NCBI GenBank assembly: GCA_014529385.2
Contig: CM043971.1
Location: 82,813,340-82,877,339, forward strand
DNA length: 64,000 nucleotides
Direction of reading: 5' to 3'
DNA from: Adiantum capillus-veneris
Taxonomy: Eukaryota; Streptophyta; Polypodiopsida; Polypodiales; Pteridaceae
Within the stretch, counting starts at the first letter, position 1. The number at the start of each line of letters is the position of its first letter. The translations under genes were made by a program, and so were the position numbers. Below the pieces are notes generated by a model, which searched no databases, had not been told where the DNA came from, and was given only the letters and a program-made list of their open reading frames with translations. Positions 11,380-23,562 of the stretch are shown in pieces.

Positions 11380-12130
11380 GTGCCACAACTCGTACCTTTA
11401 AATATGATAGGAGCAATGCATATAGCTTTTGATGACCTACCAGATGAAGGTTTGACTGACACTGGAACCAATAGTGTCTCAAAAGACTATAGCCCACATG
11501 ATTTGAAGTCAGATTCTTTAGTTGAAATTGACTCTGAGGACGAAGGATTTGAGTTAAATATTGGTGCAAATGAGGGGACAAATCATTCAAGGCCCAGTGA
11601 TATCCTAAATGACAATCTATCCTGGAGAGGAGAAGACACAAGTAGCGATTCATGTAGTGACTATGCACTAGAGACCGTCCATAATAAAAAATTAGACAAG
11701 AAGAGTAAGCAATATAAGAGGCAGTGATATCGAGCCAATGTATGTGCTAGGATAAATGAAAATAAATCTATCGCAAAATGGCTCCGTTATGGGGGCATGT
11801 GATGCTCATAGTAAGTTGGTAGATAATTGGGGTGAATACCTTCAAAGCGTCATGTGGTGCAACCCACAAGCCATTGACATTGCACAGTTAGAGACCGCAA
11901 AAAAGCCAAGGTTGAGCCATACTGTAAGGAGACACCAAAACCGAGAGTTAGCTCAGAAACTAAGGGAAGTAGAAGGAAAACTATAGTTCACAACACAACA
12001 AGATCCCACGGACTTACACCTTGCACCTAGTCATTTCAAATCCTCACCATGGAGGAGCATAAGGTTGTGTATACAAAGGCCCAAAGAACACTACTAATGG
12101 AACTAATGGAGTCTAATAGTTAAAGAAATA
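11380..12130 (+). pseudogene. A2 acidic linker between protease and RT
   Basis: A 115-codon acidic, Ser/Asp-rich frame (11380-11727) followed by broken frames. It occupies the place of the acidic, low-complexity linker that separates protease from RT in elements B and C. No domain is recognised. Read as part of the A2 polyprotein. Confidence 0.45.
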
Positions 12131-12133
12131 GAG

Positions 12134-13180
12134 TTAGCAAACCCAGGTGAGGAGCCCAAACCTATTTTCATTGCCCAAGACCTGACAGAGGCTGAGGAAT
12201 ATGTACTTAAGGAGCTCCTCAAGGAATTCAAGGATATATTTGCTTGGACATATCATGACATGAAGGGTATCCCACCTTTCGTAGTGCAACATACAATTCC
12301 AATGATTAGCACTGCTAAACCAGTCCAGCAAAGACCCTACCCAATGAATCCTATGTATGTAAAGATTATCCAAGAAGAACTAGAAAAGCTTATCAAATGT
12401 GGATTCATCTACCCTATTGAGCACTTAGAATGGGTGTCTCCAATAATTATTGTGCCAAAAAAGAATGGGAAGTTTAGAGTGTGCGTAGATCTCAAGAAGG
12501 TTAATGCTACCACTAGAAGAGACCATTACCCCTTGCCATATTCGGAACATGTGCTTTTGAGAGTCTCAAGAAAGAAAGCTTATAGCTTTTTAGATGGGTA
12601 CTCTGGTTACAATCAAATCATGATTGCGCTAGAGGACCAAGCTAAAACCACTTTTATAACCAAATTTGGCATGTTCGCATTTTGTGTTATGGCTTTTGGC
12701 CTAACCAATGCCCCTGCTACATGCCAAAGATTAATAAACACTGCTTTTAGGGAATATTTAAGGGAGTTTTGTGAAGCTTTTTTAGATGGCCTTTGTGTTT
12801 ATTCTTTGTGGACAAAAAATCTATCATGTTTACAAAAAGTGTTTGAAAGGTGCAGTTTGTATTGCATCTCATTAAACCCTTTCAAATGCCAATATTGGGT
12901 TAGCCATGGAGTCATTTTAGGACATATAGTGTTCAAGAATTGGATCTCCACAGATGAGAGAAAAATTAAAACCATTTCCAATTTGCCACCACCTACAAAC
13001 TGTAAAGGAGTTCAAAGGTTTATGGGCCATGTTGGTTATTATCGACGGTTTATTTTAAACTTTGTAGAGATATCCTACCCATTGTACAAGCTTCTTATTG
13101 AGTTTCACGGAACATGGAGTGTGACCATGCTTATGAGTTATTAAAAAGAGCCTTGAAAAATGTCCCAATCCTACAAGTGC
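12134..13180 (+). pseudogene. pol: A2 reverse transcriptase
   Basis: A 294-codon open frame (12260-13144) covers most of RT: FIYPIEHLEWVSPIIIVPKK, VCVDLKKVNATTRRDHYPLP, FLDGYSGYNQ, MAFGLTNAPAT, and the thumb motif LGHIVFKNWISTDE. The YMDD box reads FLDG, so the second catalytic Asp is lost and the enzyme would be inactive. The sequence upstream (AQDLTEAEEYVLKELLKEF) matches the region before RT in C. After FMGHVGYYRRFIL the frame ends and RNase H is absent. Confidence 0.8.
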
Positions 13181-13189
13181 CAAATTGGA

Positions 13190-14325
13190 ATGTATTTTTC
13201 CCACCCAAGGAGCTTCGTAGGAATATAGCTCAAAAATTTTTAAAGGAATGTGAACCTTATACTCTAATTGTAGGTACTCTCTACAAGTTAGGGAAGGATG
13301 ATATTCTTAGACGATGTGCTCGTGAGGATGAGTATTTGCACATACTGCAAGCAGCATACATGGGCATAATCGAAGGACATTTTTCAAGAGAACTAACTGC
13401 TAGGAAGGTGTTGCAATAATCAGGCTATTGGTAGCCACCTTATTGAAGGATGCATCACTTTTGCAAAAAAGGATGTGATGAATGCCAACGTTACAAGACC
13501 ACACAACTGAAGAATTGGATGCCTTTACATCCTATTAAAGTGATCCAACCATTTGAAAAATGGGGTTTAGACTTTGTAGGCCCAATTAGTCCAACAACCC
13601 CCGTAACACCCAATTCCAATATATTATTGTTGAGACTGACCATGTGACAAAGTGGGTAGAAGATAAGGCAACACGCAAAGCTGATGCAAGATCAATCGCT
13701 AAGTTTCTCTTTGAGAACATTATTATGCAATTTGGTTGTCCCTTTGAAGTTGTGAGTGATAATGGCACTCATTTTATAAATGAAGTGATAAGGAAACTCA
13801 TGACAAGCTTCATGTATCCCACCATACAAGCAAATGACCAAGCTGAGTGTACTGACAAGACTTTAATTTCTATCTTGACCAAGACGGTAGAGGCTCATCG
13901 CACAGATTGGGATTTGAAGCTAACATCAACTCTATACGCTTATCATAATTGTGTACAAAGTGGCTATTAATTGTACACCATTCAAGATGGTATACAGCCA
14001 TTAGTGGAGCATTTATATATCCTTGAGCAATTAGATGAAGAGAGGCAATTGACAGTGCAAATGCACTTGTGGAGAAGGATACACAAAAGAAATGGTTTGA
14101 TCTTCATTTAAAGAACAAGGATATCAAGGTTGGGGATGAAGTTCTTATGTATGGAGTGTGTAACAAAGAAGAAAAAGTTGAAATATGCGGAAAAAGGACA
14201 CAAGGTACCCTTCATGTGGAGACTCTTGATGGAGTGGAAACCATTGGATTCCTCAATGGGTGTAAATTTAAAAGATACTATGATCCTTTAGGCCAAGAGG
14301 AGCTACGTGACATTCAAGAAAAGGA
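13190..14325 (+). pseudogene. pol: A2 integrase
   Basis: Directly after the RT thumb comes an integrase N-terminal zinc-binding region (ILQAAYMGIIEGHFSRE, first His replaced by Tyr; CDECQ). The core follows with WGLDFVGPISPT, FEVVSDNGTHF and QANDQAECTDK, which preserve the D, D and E positions but in three different frames. The C-terminal part (KVGDEVLMYGV, TQGTLHVETLDG) corresponds to the GPY/F-like module of element C. Only one zinc module is seen here. RNase H and the preceding module were probably deleted near 13180. Confidence 0.7.
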
Positions 14326-14329
14326 GGTA

Positions 14330-14738
14330 GCCAAGGTACAAGCAGAATTGAAAAAGATACAAGCTCAAGCCGAGGCTCAAGAGCGACAACAACGTATTAG
14401 GCGACAACAAGAGGCCAAAATGGGAGTTACACATGCATTTCAAGTTGAATCAGAGGACTCTACGATGCCCCATCGAATTAAATAGCACCTATAGGAAAGT
14501 GCTATATAACACTTTATTGGACACAAGAGCTAACCATAATTTGTTATCCTATGGAGTGTGGTGTCAGTTAGGAATGCCGTCTTTATCCGAGAGTACCATA
14601 CAAGTCAAGGGAATTAAGAAGAAGAAAACTATTGTCCTTAGAATCTTGCACACTCCTATTAGTTATGACAACAGGGCCATGGCTCAAAGCTTTTTGGTCA
14701 TGCCTGTAATGGAAATGGCCTATGAACTTAGAGAATAG
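14330..14738 (+). pseudogene. A2 post-integrase coiled region and second retropepsin-like domain
   Basis: The integrase C-terminus runs on, in frame, into a Gln/Glu/Ala-rich helical stretch (KIQAQAEAQERQQRIRRQQE). After a frame change comes LLDTRANHNLLSYGVWCQLG, followed by a flap-like SESTIQVKGI and a hydrophobic HTPISYDNRAMAQSFLVMPV. This aligns with the post-integrase domain of element C (ALLDSGAQANLLS). The active-site DSGA has become DTRA. Its presence in an independent, older copy supports the second protease-like domain as an ancestral part of this lineage. Confidence 0.6.
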
Positions 14739-14849
14739 CGGAATTAAGAGAATTAGAGTGAGCAACTTTGAGAGCATAGATGGTGAACTTAATTGGTAGT
14801 AGCAACTTAATCATAACACTTAATTAACTAGGCATGAGCAATACCTTTG

Positions 14850-14851
<2 letters not shown>

Positions 14852-14908
<57 letters not shown>
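14852..14908. repeat. (GA)28 microsatellite
   Basis: Pure AG dinucleotide run of about 57 bp, just downstream of the end of A2 (about 110 bp after 14738), so possibly inside what was its 3' region or LTR. Confidence 0.95.
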
Positions 14909-14912
<4 letters not shown>

Positions 14913-15929
14913 AGAGAATATGACAACAGTAGAAGACCGGATTTATGTGGAGCCGGTCTCCCCTCCAAAAGGAATTTGTATTATAGATTCTCTCATTAAG
15001 AGAGACTTGATACAATACAATCTTTGTGTTCCTTGAGACCTCTTTGGCAGTATGGAGATGGAAGCTTCATACTCCAAGCTTTTGCATAATATCAACAATC
15101 AATCTTAGCTTGAAAACAATCAAGAACTCGTGAACATCATTAGTCTTTGTGTTCCCTAAATCATTTGAGTGCATGAGGATGTATACTTTTATGCATCAAC
15201 TTGTGCCTAAAGCAACAATTAATCTTCCTTGCAATACAATTAATCTACTTGCATTAAGTAACTAATTTACTTGCAATAAACCATGAGCCTTCTTGCAATA
15301 AGCATAACATGCACTTTGTGGAAAGCATTAACTATCCCAAGCCTCGGTCCCAAGACCCCAAACACCTTCAAAGGTGGAGAGAGCTAGCAGGGAATGAGGG
15401 TAGGGAAGAGGAAGAAGAAGTATTCCATAGGAGAAAGAAATAATACCTCACTTATCATCACTCTTCTTGCTTAGCATACATAATAGCATAGTAATGAAGA
15501 TGGAGAATATGGAAAGCTTAAGCATTGAAGCATAGCTCTTGGTTGGATTTGCATTCCATAGCCAAGAGTGTTGGTGTAGGATCTCAACTTCTCAAGGAGC
15601 TTGGAGAAGGAGATGGAGCTCTTGCACCTTGCATAGCACACGATGAGAGTGTTGGTGAGTGTGTGTGGGTGAGTATACCCCCTAAGCAACCCCCTAGATT
15701 GCTTGGGTTGACCCCCCCTTGTAGCTCATGCTTGAAGCTCATTGGACCCCTCCAGGCCTAGCCAATCATAAGCAAGAGGCATTACAAGCAGCAAGGGTAG
15801 CCTTGAGACAAGTGTCCCCCTTTCCCCTTTGAGAGAGAGGAAGTGATAAATGCAAAATCAATTAATTAAATCCCCTAAATTATCATTGGACCCCTTGGGT
15901 GGCCAACCAATAGGCTTTAGGCACACCAT
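14909..15929. other. No gene seen; possible leader of the following gypsy remnant
   Basis: Contains short frames (for example 15525-15761) with no recognisable content, and repeated CTTGCAATA-type words at 15230-15310. It lies immediately before a gag remnant and may be its untranslated leader or LTR, but no LTR border was identified. Confidence 0.35.
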
Positions 15930-16720
15930 GAGGGCAACATGAGGGAGGAAAGGACACCACTTTCCTTACCTATGATGGCACCTTTGGTGCTACGGACAAG
16001 ATCTTGGCCTTCATCCAACAGTTTGATGTGGCCTTTGGTGATGAGGACTTCATGGAGTCCTCTAAACTGCGTCAGGTATCTATGCATTTTCAGAGCTCTG
16101 CTCGTTAATGGTGGGCTAGCCTACGAGCCCAAAGGAAAGCTCCAAGGACATGGAAGGCTTTAAGAGCCTCCATCATGAAACAATTTCTGGCAAGCAACAC
16201 TAAAGACAATGTCCTCATAGAATGGCAAATCTTGAAACTCTCTCCCTACGAGTCTATCCAGAAGTATGTAGATAAGTTTTGGGATTTGCTTCTCAAGGCC
16301 AGTGTCTACAAAAAGATAGGCTTTGAGGAGCAAAAGAAACAATTTTGTGCGGGTCTTTTTGACGAGATGGCCGAGTATATCAACCCACAAAGGCCTAATG
16401 CCATATCGGCGGTCATACACCATACTATGGTCGCCTCTCAAATCAATTTCCAACAAGGGGTTAAGAGAAACTCTAAGCCCATGGAAGTGAAGGATCAAAA
16501 TGAGCCTAGAGGAAGGAATAATGCTCAAACTTCCTCCAAATGCAACTCTAGCAACACCGATAACAAAGCTAAGGAGAAAGGACTCTACAAAGCTAAGAAT
16601 AGACTCTCTCCAAACAAAGCTAGAGTGTTATCGTAAGGATAACAAATGCTACAAGTGTGGACAGCAAGGGCATTTCTATCGTGCTTGTCCCCAAATAAAT
16701 GCACGCAACAATCTGCCTTG
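15930..16720 (+). pseudogene. gag: Chromovirus-type gypsy gag
   Basis: Gag core with WWASLRAQRKAPRTW at about 16110-16160, continuing in the long frame 16175-16636 (KQFLASNTKDNVLIEWQILK, KYVDKFWDLLLKASVY), a typical Retrotrans_gag domain. A canonical CCHC knuckle, CYKCGQQGHFYRAC, follows in a different frame at about 16647-16690. Two frameshifts and an in-frame stop break it. It is followed by decayed pol in the same orientation. Confidence 0.75.
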
Positions 16721-17189
16721 AGTTTCTATGATGGAAACTCCAAAAGAGGATGCTCATAGCAAAAGGCTTTTGTTTTTCCTAAGCTTGGAGATATGTACAT
16801 ACACGTTTATGAGTCGGGTAGCATCCTATACCATGTAAATATGCATGCTTTTCGTAAGTTAATGAAAATCTATATATTCATATACATGATTTTTTTTGAA
16901 AAGTCTGTAAATGAATTCAATGTTTCAACCAATAACAATTTTTAAAAAAAGACAAAAATCAAGAGGAATTAGAATTTTCTACATTCCTAAATGGATTCCA
17001 AAATGTTTTTATTGATGATACCCCCGTGAGCTATCTCCACAATGAGGGGACAATGACCATGCAATGGAGCTTTTACCACGAAGCTCACTGCCTAATAAGC
17101 CTCCTTATTGAGCTTTATAAGCTCCACAAGAGGTGTTCAAAAGGCAATAGCATGAACTGGTAAGTTTTGAGAGGGATTAGGCTTTCCTC

Positions 17190-17840
17190 TAACCAAAATA
17201 AAAGTGGATTTTTAGAAAAAGAGATTCAATAGTTAGGTCACATTATCTCTAAAGGTGGTATTTGTATGGAACCACAAAAGGTAGAGGTAATAAAAAGATG
17301 GCCTAATACAAGGAGTCTACATGAGTTGCGAAGCTCTAAAGGTATGAGTGCATACTAGAGATGCTTCATAGGAAAAATTCATGCTTATAGTAGGTCCAAT
17401 ACATGACTTAACAAAAAAGAACGTTAAGTGTACATGGACTACAAAGAGAGAAAAATACTTTTGAAAAGTTCAAAGAGAAACTTATCTCTCAACTTATGCT
17501 TACACTACGCGATCTCTCAAAGCTATTTGAGGTCCAATGTAATGCCTGGATGCATGCCTTCAAGCAAAAATTTGCTTCAAGAAGGGAATACCATAGAATA
17601 CAAGATTCAAAGACTCAAATCCAATGAGCGAATGCTGGACATATACAAAAGGAACTACGAGCTGTTTTATATGCCGTTGACACATGGAAGTACTTCTTGC
17701 GGACTCCATCCATGATACAAACCAAGCTCTTCGACAATCAAATGAGGTGGGCAAATTTCTTTTTGCAATTTAAATTTTACATTGCTCACATTGCTGGCAA
17801 GCACAAACATGTAGCTGATGCACTTTCCTGATGGCCAAGG
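17190..17840 (+). pseudogene. pol: Gypsy RT thumb and RNase H remnant
   Basis: The RT C-terminus is recognisable as LGHIISKGGICMEPQKVEVI, with the continuation KRWPNTRSLHELRSF, at 17225-17335. RNase H remains include KELRAVLYAVDTWKYFL (about 17650-17700) and the end motif AHIAGKHKHVADALS at about 17785-17830. The YMDD-containing half of RT (16,720-17,190) is too decayed to read. Many frame changes. Confidence 0.65.
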
Positions 17841-18039
17841 GTAGATAGGATATCAATGGCAACTCACAATGAACTATATTTTATGATAGTTAAATATGCT
17901 TCTAACCCAAGCTTTAGGGATATAATAATAGCCTTTACAAATGGAAGAAAAAGAACCACTCACGTTAGAGGATGGTTATCTTCCATACCTCAATAGGCTA
18001 TAACTTCCTCACTTCCCATGCTCCTCCCATATGCGGGGC

Positions 18040-18960
18040 AAAGAGGAGTTCGAATTTATTCTTTTAGGAATAAAAGCATACTTGTATTGGCTTACCAAGA
18101 AACAAGAACATACAAGAGTATGTTTCAAAATGTATGGTATACCAAAAGATGAAGTATGATAGAAGGACCATGGCTTGCCAACATCTAATTGTGTCGGATA
18201 GAAATCCTACCATGACCACTAATTTCTGATAGAGTCTCTATCAAAACTAGAGTAACCCTCTTATGTTGGCCTACTATTCCAACGGATGGCCAAAAGGAAA
18301 ATCACAAAACCAATGATCCTTGATCTACTAAAAGCTTGTGATTCGAGGTAGATCAATGCTCAAAATGGGAGAAGTACTTACCCTAACAACAATATGTCTC
18401 TAATAACATGAACATACTTCTAAGGGGAAAGTACCTTTCGAGGCTAAAGACGGAAGATCCAAACGTCCCTTGTAGCTTAAGGTACCTGGGAAGATCTTCA
18501 TTGAAAAGGAGTATAGCCAAGATCAAAACGAATCTTTTTAGAAGATTAAACAGGCTATATCCATCTATTAGCTAGGCAAAGGAGGCTCCTGCCATTAGGC
18601 ATAAAAGAGCCTTATCCTTTCAAGAAAAAGAAATCTTTCTTTGGGTCTTACTAAACAATTAAAGTTGCCCAACTATTGGCTCATATATATCATTTTTCAT
18701 GAGAGCCTATTCGAGCCTTATTAAGGAGAGCCACCAATAGAGGCTATAAATGTAGACCCATTAGAGATCGAGGATGAAGCAAACGAGCTCCAACCCAAGT
18801 TCATCCTTCGATAGGAACACAAGGTATTAAGAAATGGTAAGATTACTGACAATATCTTATTTAAGTTAAGAATTATCCTTTCAAAGATGCTAAATGCATG
18901 CAAAGAACATAGCTTCAGGATAATATGAACCTTGTTAATGATGCTTACAATGACACACAA
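18040..18960 (+). pseudogene. pol: Gypsy integrase and possible chromodomain remnant
   Basis: Scattered readable motifs: VSDRNPTMTTNF around 18190-18230 (second catalytic Asp region) and YSNGWPKGKSQNQ around 18270-18310 in place of YHPQTDGQTE. Near 18760-18870, the segment EIEDEANELQPKFILR with VLRNGKIT resembles the start of a chromodomain (usual LQPE.ILDRR...LRNR), which supports chromovirus membership. No frame survives for more than about 80 codons. Confidence 0.5.
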
Positions 18961-19314
18961 GAGTAAGCAAATGTAAAAGAAATGAATTTTAAATGATCCA
19001 TGTTTTTGTCATATAAGACTCTCTTTTTATGTTTCGTGCACAAATTTTAAGAAGTATGCATACTTAGGATCATGTTTGTGGTGACTACGTCTCCCAAACA
19101 CCAAGTAGAACTTGTCACTCTACTTTGGAAGTATGATATGGACTAAAAAGAGCAGACATTCTTGTGGCAGACAATGTCTCTCAAGCACCAAGTGGATTAG
19201 TCATCCACTCTGGAATGATGTCGTAGGGTAAAATGGATCCTCTACCCGCTAAGACCAATGGACTAACGGGTGAGACTTTACCATCTCTACCTCATAGTCG
19301 AGGGCGACTATGAT

Positions 19315-19345
19315 TTCAAGAGAGAGGTAATGTCATAAAAACTAA
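19315..19345 (+). promoter_or_regulatory. Polypurine tract and 3' LTR start of the chromovirus remnant
   Basis: TTTCAAGAGAGAGGTAA is followed at 19331 by TGTCATAAAAAC. Purine-rich tract plus TG start, after a GGCGACTATGATTTC context, is the usual 3' end of plant chromoviruses. The other end of this LTR could not be located. Confidence 0.55.
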
Positions 19346-19632
19346 TATCTAACCAACCCAAATGATTTTCTCATATTAAACTAATCACTTAATGTGGGAG
19401 AATAAACGAGAACAAGGGTTAAGATATAGACATGTGCTTATAGTCTATCTCAACACGGGGCCAATGGTAAAGGAGCCCAAATGAGAGATGGTCTATCAAA
19501 GAGCAAGGCTAACCAATGGAGCATAAGACCTTAGGGTTAGCTTCATTGAAGACCTCCAATAATGTGTGTAAAAGTCCTTCGACCTTAGGTAAGCTAGGGC
19601 TAAGCTTGAGGCACGGGAACCTGACCCAACTC

Positions 19633-19760
19633 GAGGTGCTTGTCCTGCTTGTCATGCTTGATGACTAAGCTGCTTGAGGTGCTTGATGATTGAGGTGCTT
19701 GAGATGCTTGAGGTGCTTAATGATTGAGATGCTTGAGGTGCTTGACATGCTTGAGATGTT
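19633..19760. repeat. Minisatellite of TGCTTGAGG-like 10-19-bp units
   Basis: About a dozen imperfect repeats of GAGGTGCTTGA / TGAGATGCTT, some joined in a longer unit GAGGTGCTTGATGATT. It probably lies inside the decayed LTR that begins at 19331. Confidence 0.8.
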
Positions 19761-19922
19761 AGGGTTGCACTTGAGGTGAGAACCCAGCCCAAGCTTAAAG
19801 TGCTTAAGGGCCAAGCTTGTGGTGGGAACTGGGCCTATGCATGAGGGGTTGAGGTGTCAAAAAGTCAAAGATTCAATCCCTACAAGGAGGGGGCGAGCCC
19901 TACATGAGGAGGAACTTGACAA

Positions 19923-20499
19923 GTGTCCCTTTTGCTATCTTTGTATCATGCATGCCTTCTACATTGGATTCCTAAGCAACTATTAGAAGCCCAAGGCTAC
20001 TATGACGAGAATGATCAAATCTGGGTGCTTAAATGTAAATTGTGTCATGCCTTGTCACCTATAGGCCCATGTGAGTCAAATCGTGTACCTATGGAGCTGA
20101 TTGAAGACCGTGGAAAGGGAAAGATCACAGAATACGACACATCTATTCCAAATCAAGTTTGGGTACCAAAGCAAGAATGATTTGTATCACTTAGCTCAGG
20201 AATAGGAAAGTCAAATGAAGCTTCATGTAGTTCATCCACAGAAATACAAACTTCTACACAACCTCCACCTACCACTTTAAATATCCAAAAAAACAAGAAA
20301 GAAGTGACACCTCCAATTGTAAGTTCACCACCTAAAGCAATGTTACAAGTAAGATCATGGGAGAGTACCTTACCACCCTTGCAACTTGATGAAGCGCATA
20401 GGGTGGCGGAAAGCTATTTGTCAAAGTCTTCACCCATTACAACTTGAAACAAGTGGTTTCAAAGGGTGACAACATCTTTCCAAAAGGTATGATCTACCC
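19923..20499 (+). pseudogene. Fragment with WIPK/WVPK motifs, probably the 3' coding end of a retrotransposon
   Basis: Open at 19923-20180, with HWIPKQLLEAQGYYDENDQI, then WVLKCKLC and finally NQVWVPKQE before a stop. The continuing sequence is Ser/Pro/Thr-rich to about 20450. The repeated Trp-Ile/Val-Pro-Lys motif is the same kind seen after the second retropepsin-like domain of element C. The fragment ends directly at a strong polypurine tract and LTR-like start (20500-20519), consistent with the 3' end of an element. Similar WVPK motifs also occur in copia Gag-protease linkers, so the family is uncertain. Confidence 0.4.
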
Positions 20500-20519
20500 A
20501 AGGAAGGGGGGGGGGATGT
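20500..20519 (+). promoter_or_regulatory. Polypurine tract and LTR start
   Basis: AAGGAAGGGGGGGGGGA is followed by TGTTAG at 20517. This is a textbook PPT/3' LTR junction; the LTR's partner and end were not found. Confidence 0.6.
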
Positions 20520-20748
20520 TAGTGAAATCCATCATTCGCTTGCTTCTCTCTTAACCTTCCTCCCTGACCTCTTAATCGCCTAATCTTAGGGAATATATAT
20601 ATATATTGACCTATACTAAATCCAAAAAAAGAAATAAAAAGTAAAAGAGCAAGAGCTACCAAACAAGATCTTGGAACCAACAAAATCAGGTCCATAAATG
20701 AAAACTCTTAATGACACTTCATGCACAATGACACAACCCTTATGATAT

Positions 20749-21210
20749 TTGCAAATTAACCAAAATCTATTTGTATGTATAGATATGGCTAGTACACTAG
20801 AGTCATCCACTCCTACCTTGGGTGAGAGGTACCCTCTTTACTTTTCTCAAGTGTTTCAAATGGACTACTCTGTGCTTACCTCTGAATGGGATTTGGTAGA
20901 TACACTAGCATGTAAGAAAATGTTTGCAGAATTAGAATGGTTGATATGTCTCTTGACCATGATTGATCCCTACTCAATAGAGAACGTTGCTTCAATTGCA
21001 CAAGCTTATCCCTTTGAGCAAGATGAATATTCATGCATAGTGACCTTCTTAATAAACCTTTGTGCATCTGATAATGAGGAAGATTTACATGATTTCACGG
21101 ATGGGACACATGGTTTCACTGAGGATGACTTTATTTATCTTGACAATGATGAGGATAGAGGTTTAGACTTAGGACTGACATCCCATCTATGTAATATCCT
21201 ATTTCCTTGA
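20749..21210 (+). CDS. Unrecognised 153-codon ORF
   Basis: Codes for an acidic protein that starts MQINQNLFVCIDMAS and ends with a strongly acidic tail (DEDRGLDLGLTS). I recognise no domain or motif. It lies 230 bp after an apparent LTR start, so it could be inside an LTR or a separate inserted fragment. There is no clear promoter. Coding status is doubtful. Confidence 0.2.
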   Translation: MQINQNLFVCIDMASTLESSTPTLGERYPLYFSQVFQMDYSVLTSEWDLVDTLACKKMFAELEWLICLLTMIDPYSIENVASIAQAYPFEQDEYSCIVTFLINLCASDNEEDLHDFTDGTHGFTEDDFIYLDNDEDRGLDLGLTSHLCNILFP

Positions 21211-22751
21211 CCCTATAGGGGGGTGCAGATAGATAGGTTAGGGCTCTTTATGTTGTTTTTATTTTTGCAATAAGGGTTGGTACCTCTTCCCACTGATGTG
21301 TCCCTAGCGGTATTTCCTAGTGTTTTCTAGTGTGTACAGGAATGCATTGTAGTAGAGTTGGGCTTTCAAACATCAGGCAATCTTTTTCCATCCCACTTAT
21401 CAAATCAAGCATGATGGCCATTAAAAACAAGTGTTTCTTGTCCATTATCATTGATTGTTGTCTTTTCTAACATCCATGTTAGTCTGCTTTAATCGTGATT
21501 GGTACCAAAATGTTCCACATTTTCTTAGTATTAGACATTAGATTCAGTATAATTTTATGTCATACTCCCTTGTCTAGGTTTATTAATCAAAAAGTCTGGC
21601 TAAGCTAGTTTGACCAAGGTAGGGCGTTGGAGATCTTCTCCTGATACCATAGGAGATGCCTTCTTAATTTTCAATGGCTACCTTAGGCTCTTAATCGAAT
21701 ATTATGAAGCATGGTGTGCAGTGTGTCAGTGCTTTCTAGTGGGCTTACTTCCTCCTGACCTTTAGCTTAAGTATTATAATGGGAGTTTTGACTATTGTGA
21801 TGAGCTTGGGGAGGGTGAAAATACCAAAATGACCCCCCAAATTTACAAAATAAAAATGCAATGAAAGAAAAACAACCAAAATACAAAAAGCAAAAGTGCC
21901 AACAATGTAAAACTTTAAGCTGAGAGAGAAATCCCAGTTTGATTTGGTACTTCACTCACATGTATTGCTTATGGTACTAGAACCCTAGAGGTTCCCAGTG
22001 TGGGTGCTTTTCCTTGAAAAGCAAAAATCCCCAGGCATATAAGAACACACGTCAAATGACTTTGAATCAATGTGAACCAAAGAGAGCCCAAAAGATCAAT
22101 TAAGGCTCTCCATGGAAACAAAGCATCTATTATAAACACTTTGGGGGGTCAAACAAAGGGAACCATTCAGACGATGATTTCATGTGCAATTTCCTTTATT
22201 GTATCTTAACTAGATAGTCTTCTAGGTATACCCTCTAGTCAGCCTTAGGACATGAAACACTTTGCTCTCATGATTAAACAACTTAATTGACCATAGAGAA
22301 TTGAGAAGCTTACCCATGGCAATAATAGTTGACCTTTAGTACCTATTGACAGTTAAATTAGTGACCCTAGACCTTTTGATTCGTTGACCTTTACAAGTAT
22401 TTATGTGTTTGATTCTATTGCATTTTAATGTTTATTGCTCAACAAATTGTTTAATATTCTATTACCAATCACTCTATGTGCTTGTTCACTGTATATAATT
22501 TTTAATTATCCATGTTCTTATGAGAATGCAGTTACTGTGCCATTTTTGGTTGATTTCGCAGTATTCGAGTGAAGCTAAAGAGTCAAGCTATTGCAAAGGA
22601 CCAATGCAACCTCTAGTAGTATTAAACTTCTTGATTGAGAGCACGTCCATTGGCCTCTACTCTCATCAAGATGTGTAACCCATTCACGTGGACCCACCAA
22701 TTTCATACTTTTGAATACACCTTCCTAAATTCCAAGGTCGGAATCTACATC
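21211..22751. other. No gene seen
   Basis: AT-rich, with only short frames lacking recognisable content. The last 120 bp before 22752 precede a polypurine tract and are probably the 3' untranslated end of a decayed LTR element. Confidence 0.4.
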
Positions 22752-22780
22752 AAGAAGGGGGGCATGTTAGCTTTGGTTAT
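22752..22780 (+). promoter_or_regulatory. Polypurine tract and LTR start
   Basis: AAGAAGGGGGGCA is followed by TGTTAGCTTTGG at 22765. The sequence downstream contains a GA run (22875-22926), as in other LTRs of this window. The LTR end was not located. Confidence 0.5.
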
Positions 22781-22870
22781 CCTCATTATTATTATTGAGC
22801 TATGGGCGAGCCTGTTGGATCCACACTTGTATTCATGAGTGATCACCGATGATAGGTGCACACCACATTT

Positions 22871-22874
<4 letters not shown>

Positions 22875-22926
<52 letters not shown>
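22875..22926. repeat. (GA)26 microsatellite inside a probable LTR
   Basis: Pure AG run of about 52 bp, 110 bp downstream of the apparent LTR start at 22765. Confidence 0.95.
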
Positions 22927-22927
<1 letters not shown>

Positions 22928-23515
22928 ATACTAACTATCGGCCAAGTGTGGGCACCCAAGTGTGGTTGGGATGACTCACGTAAGGGCTTGTTACCCTAAC
23001 TTTTATCTTATTCTTGAATGTATGCTTGGCTTGCTCTCCTTCTCTACAACATAGACTCTTCTTGTGTGTGAGTGCTTGAAAGCGTGTGTATGCGAGCAAG
23101 GGCAAGCGAGCGACCTTAAAGCAGTGGTGAGGCGGTTAAGTAGCAGCGAGCGACGACGGTGAGCTCCCTCTTCATGACGGTGCAAGATTCCTTCAACGAC
23201 AAAAAGATAGAGGTCAGTGACACACTATTTGCGTTCGTAAGCTTACCCACACACGGGTTGTGTGTTTGCAGACTTAGTGGCTCACACACAGCACACAACA
23301 AGTCCCCTGTGATACGATAGTTGTTTTTCAACCTTAATTATAGTTTTATTTTATGAGATACCCATTTTGATCCATATAGCCCTAAGTGGTGCCAAGAGGG
23401 CATCTTATCAAAGTAAAATTTATTTTGCTAATCAACAGGAAGTTTCAATTCATTTCAAGGTAATTGGGGATCTCGTCTGGACCAAGCCTATAGTGAACAT
23501 ATTTTCAAGACAAAG

Positions 23516-23516
<1 letters not shown>

Positions 23517-23559
<43 letters not shown>
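23517..23559. repeat. (TG)21 microsatellite
   Basis: Pure TG run; a second, shorter GT run lies at 23704-23722. Poly-Cys-Val and poly-Thr-His frames here are artefacts of the repeats. Confidence 0.95.

Positions 23560-23562
<3 letters not shown>

Noticed and set aside
22635-22838. 67-codon ORF across the polypurine tract at 22.76 kb
   Set aside because: It spans a PPT/LTR junction and has no recognisable content.
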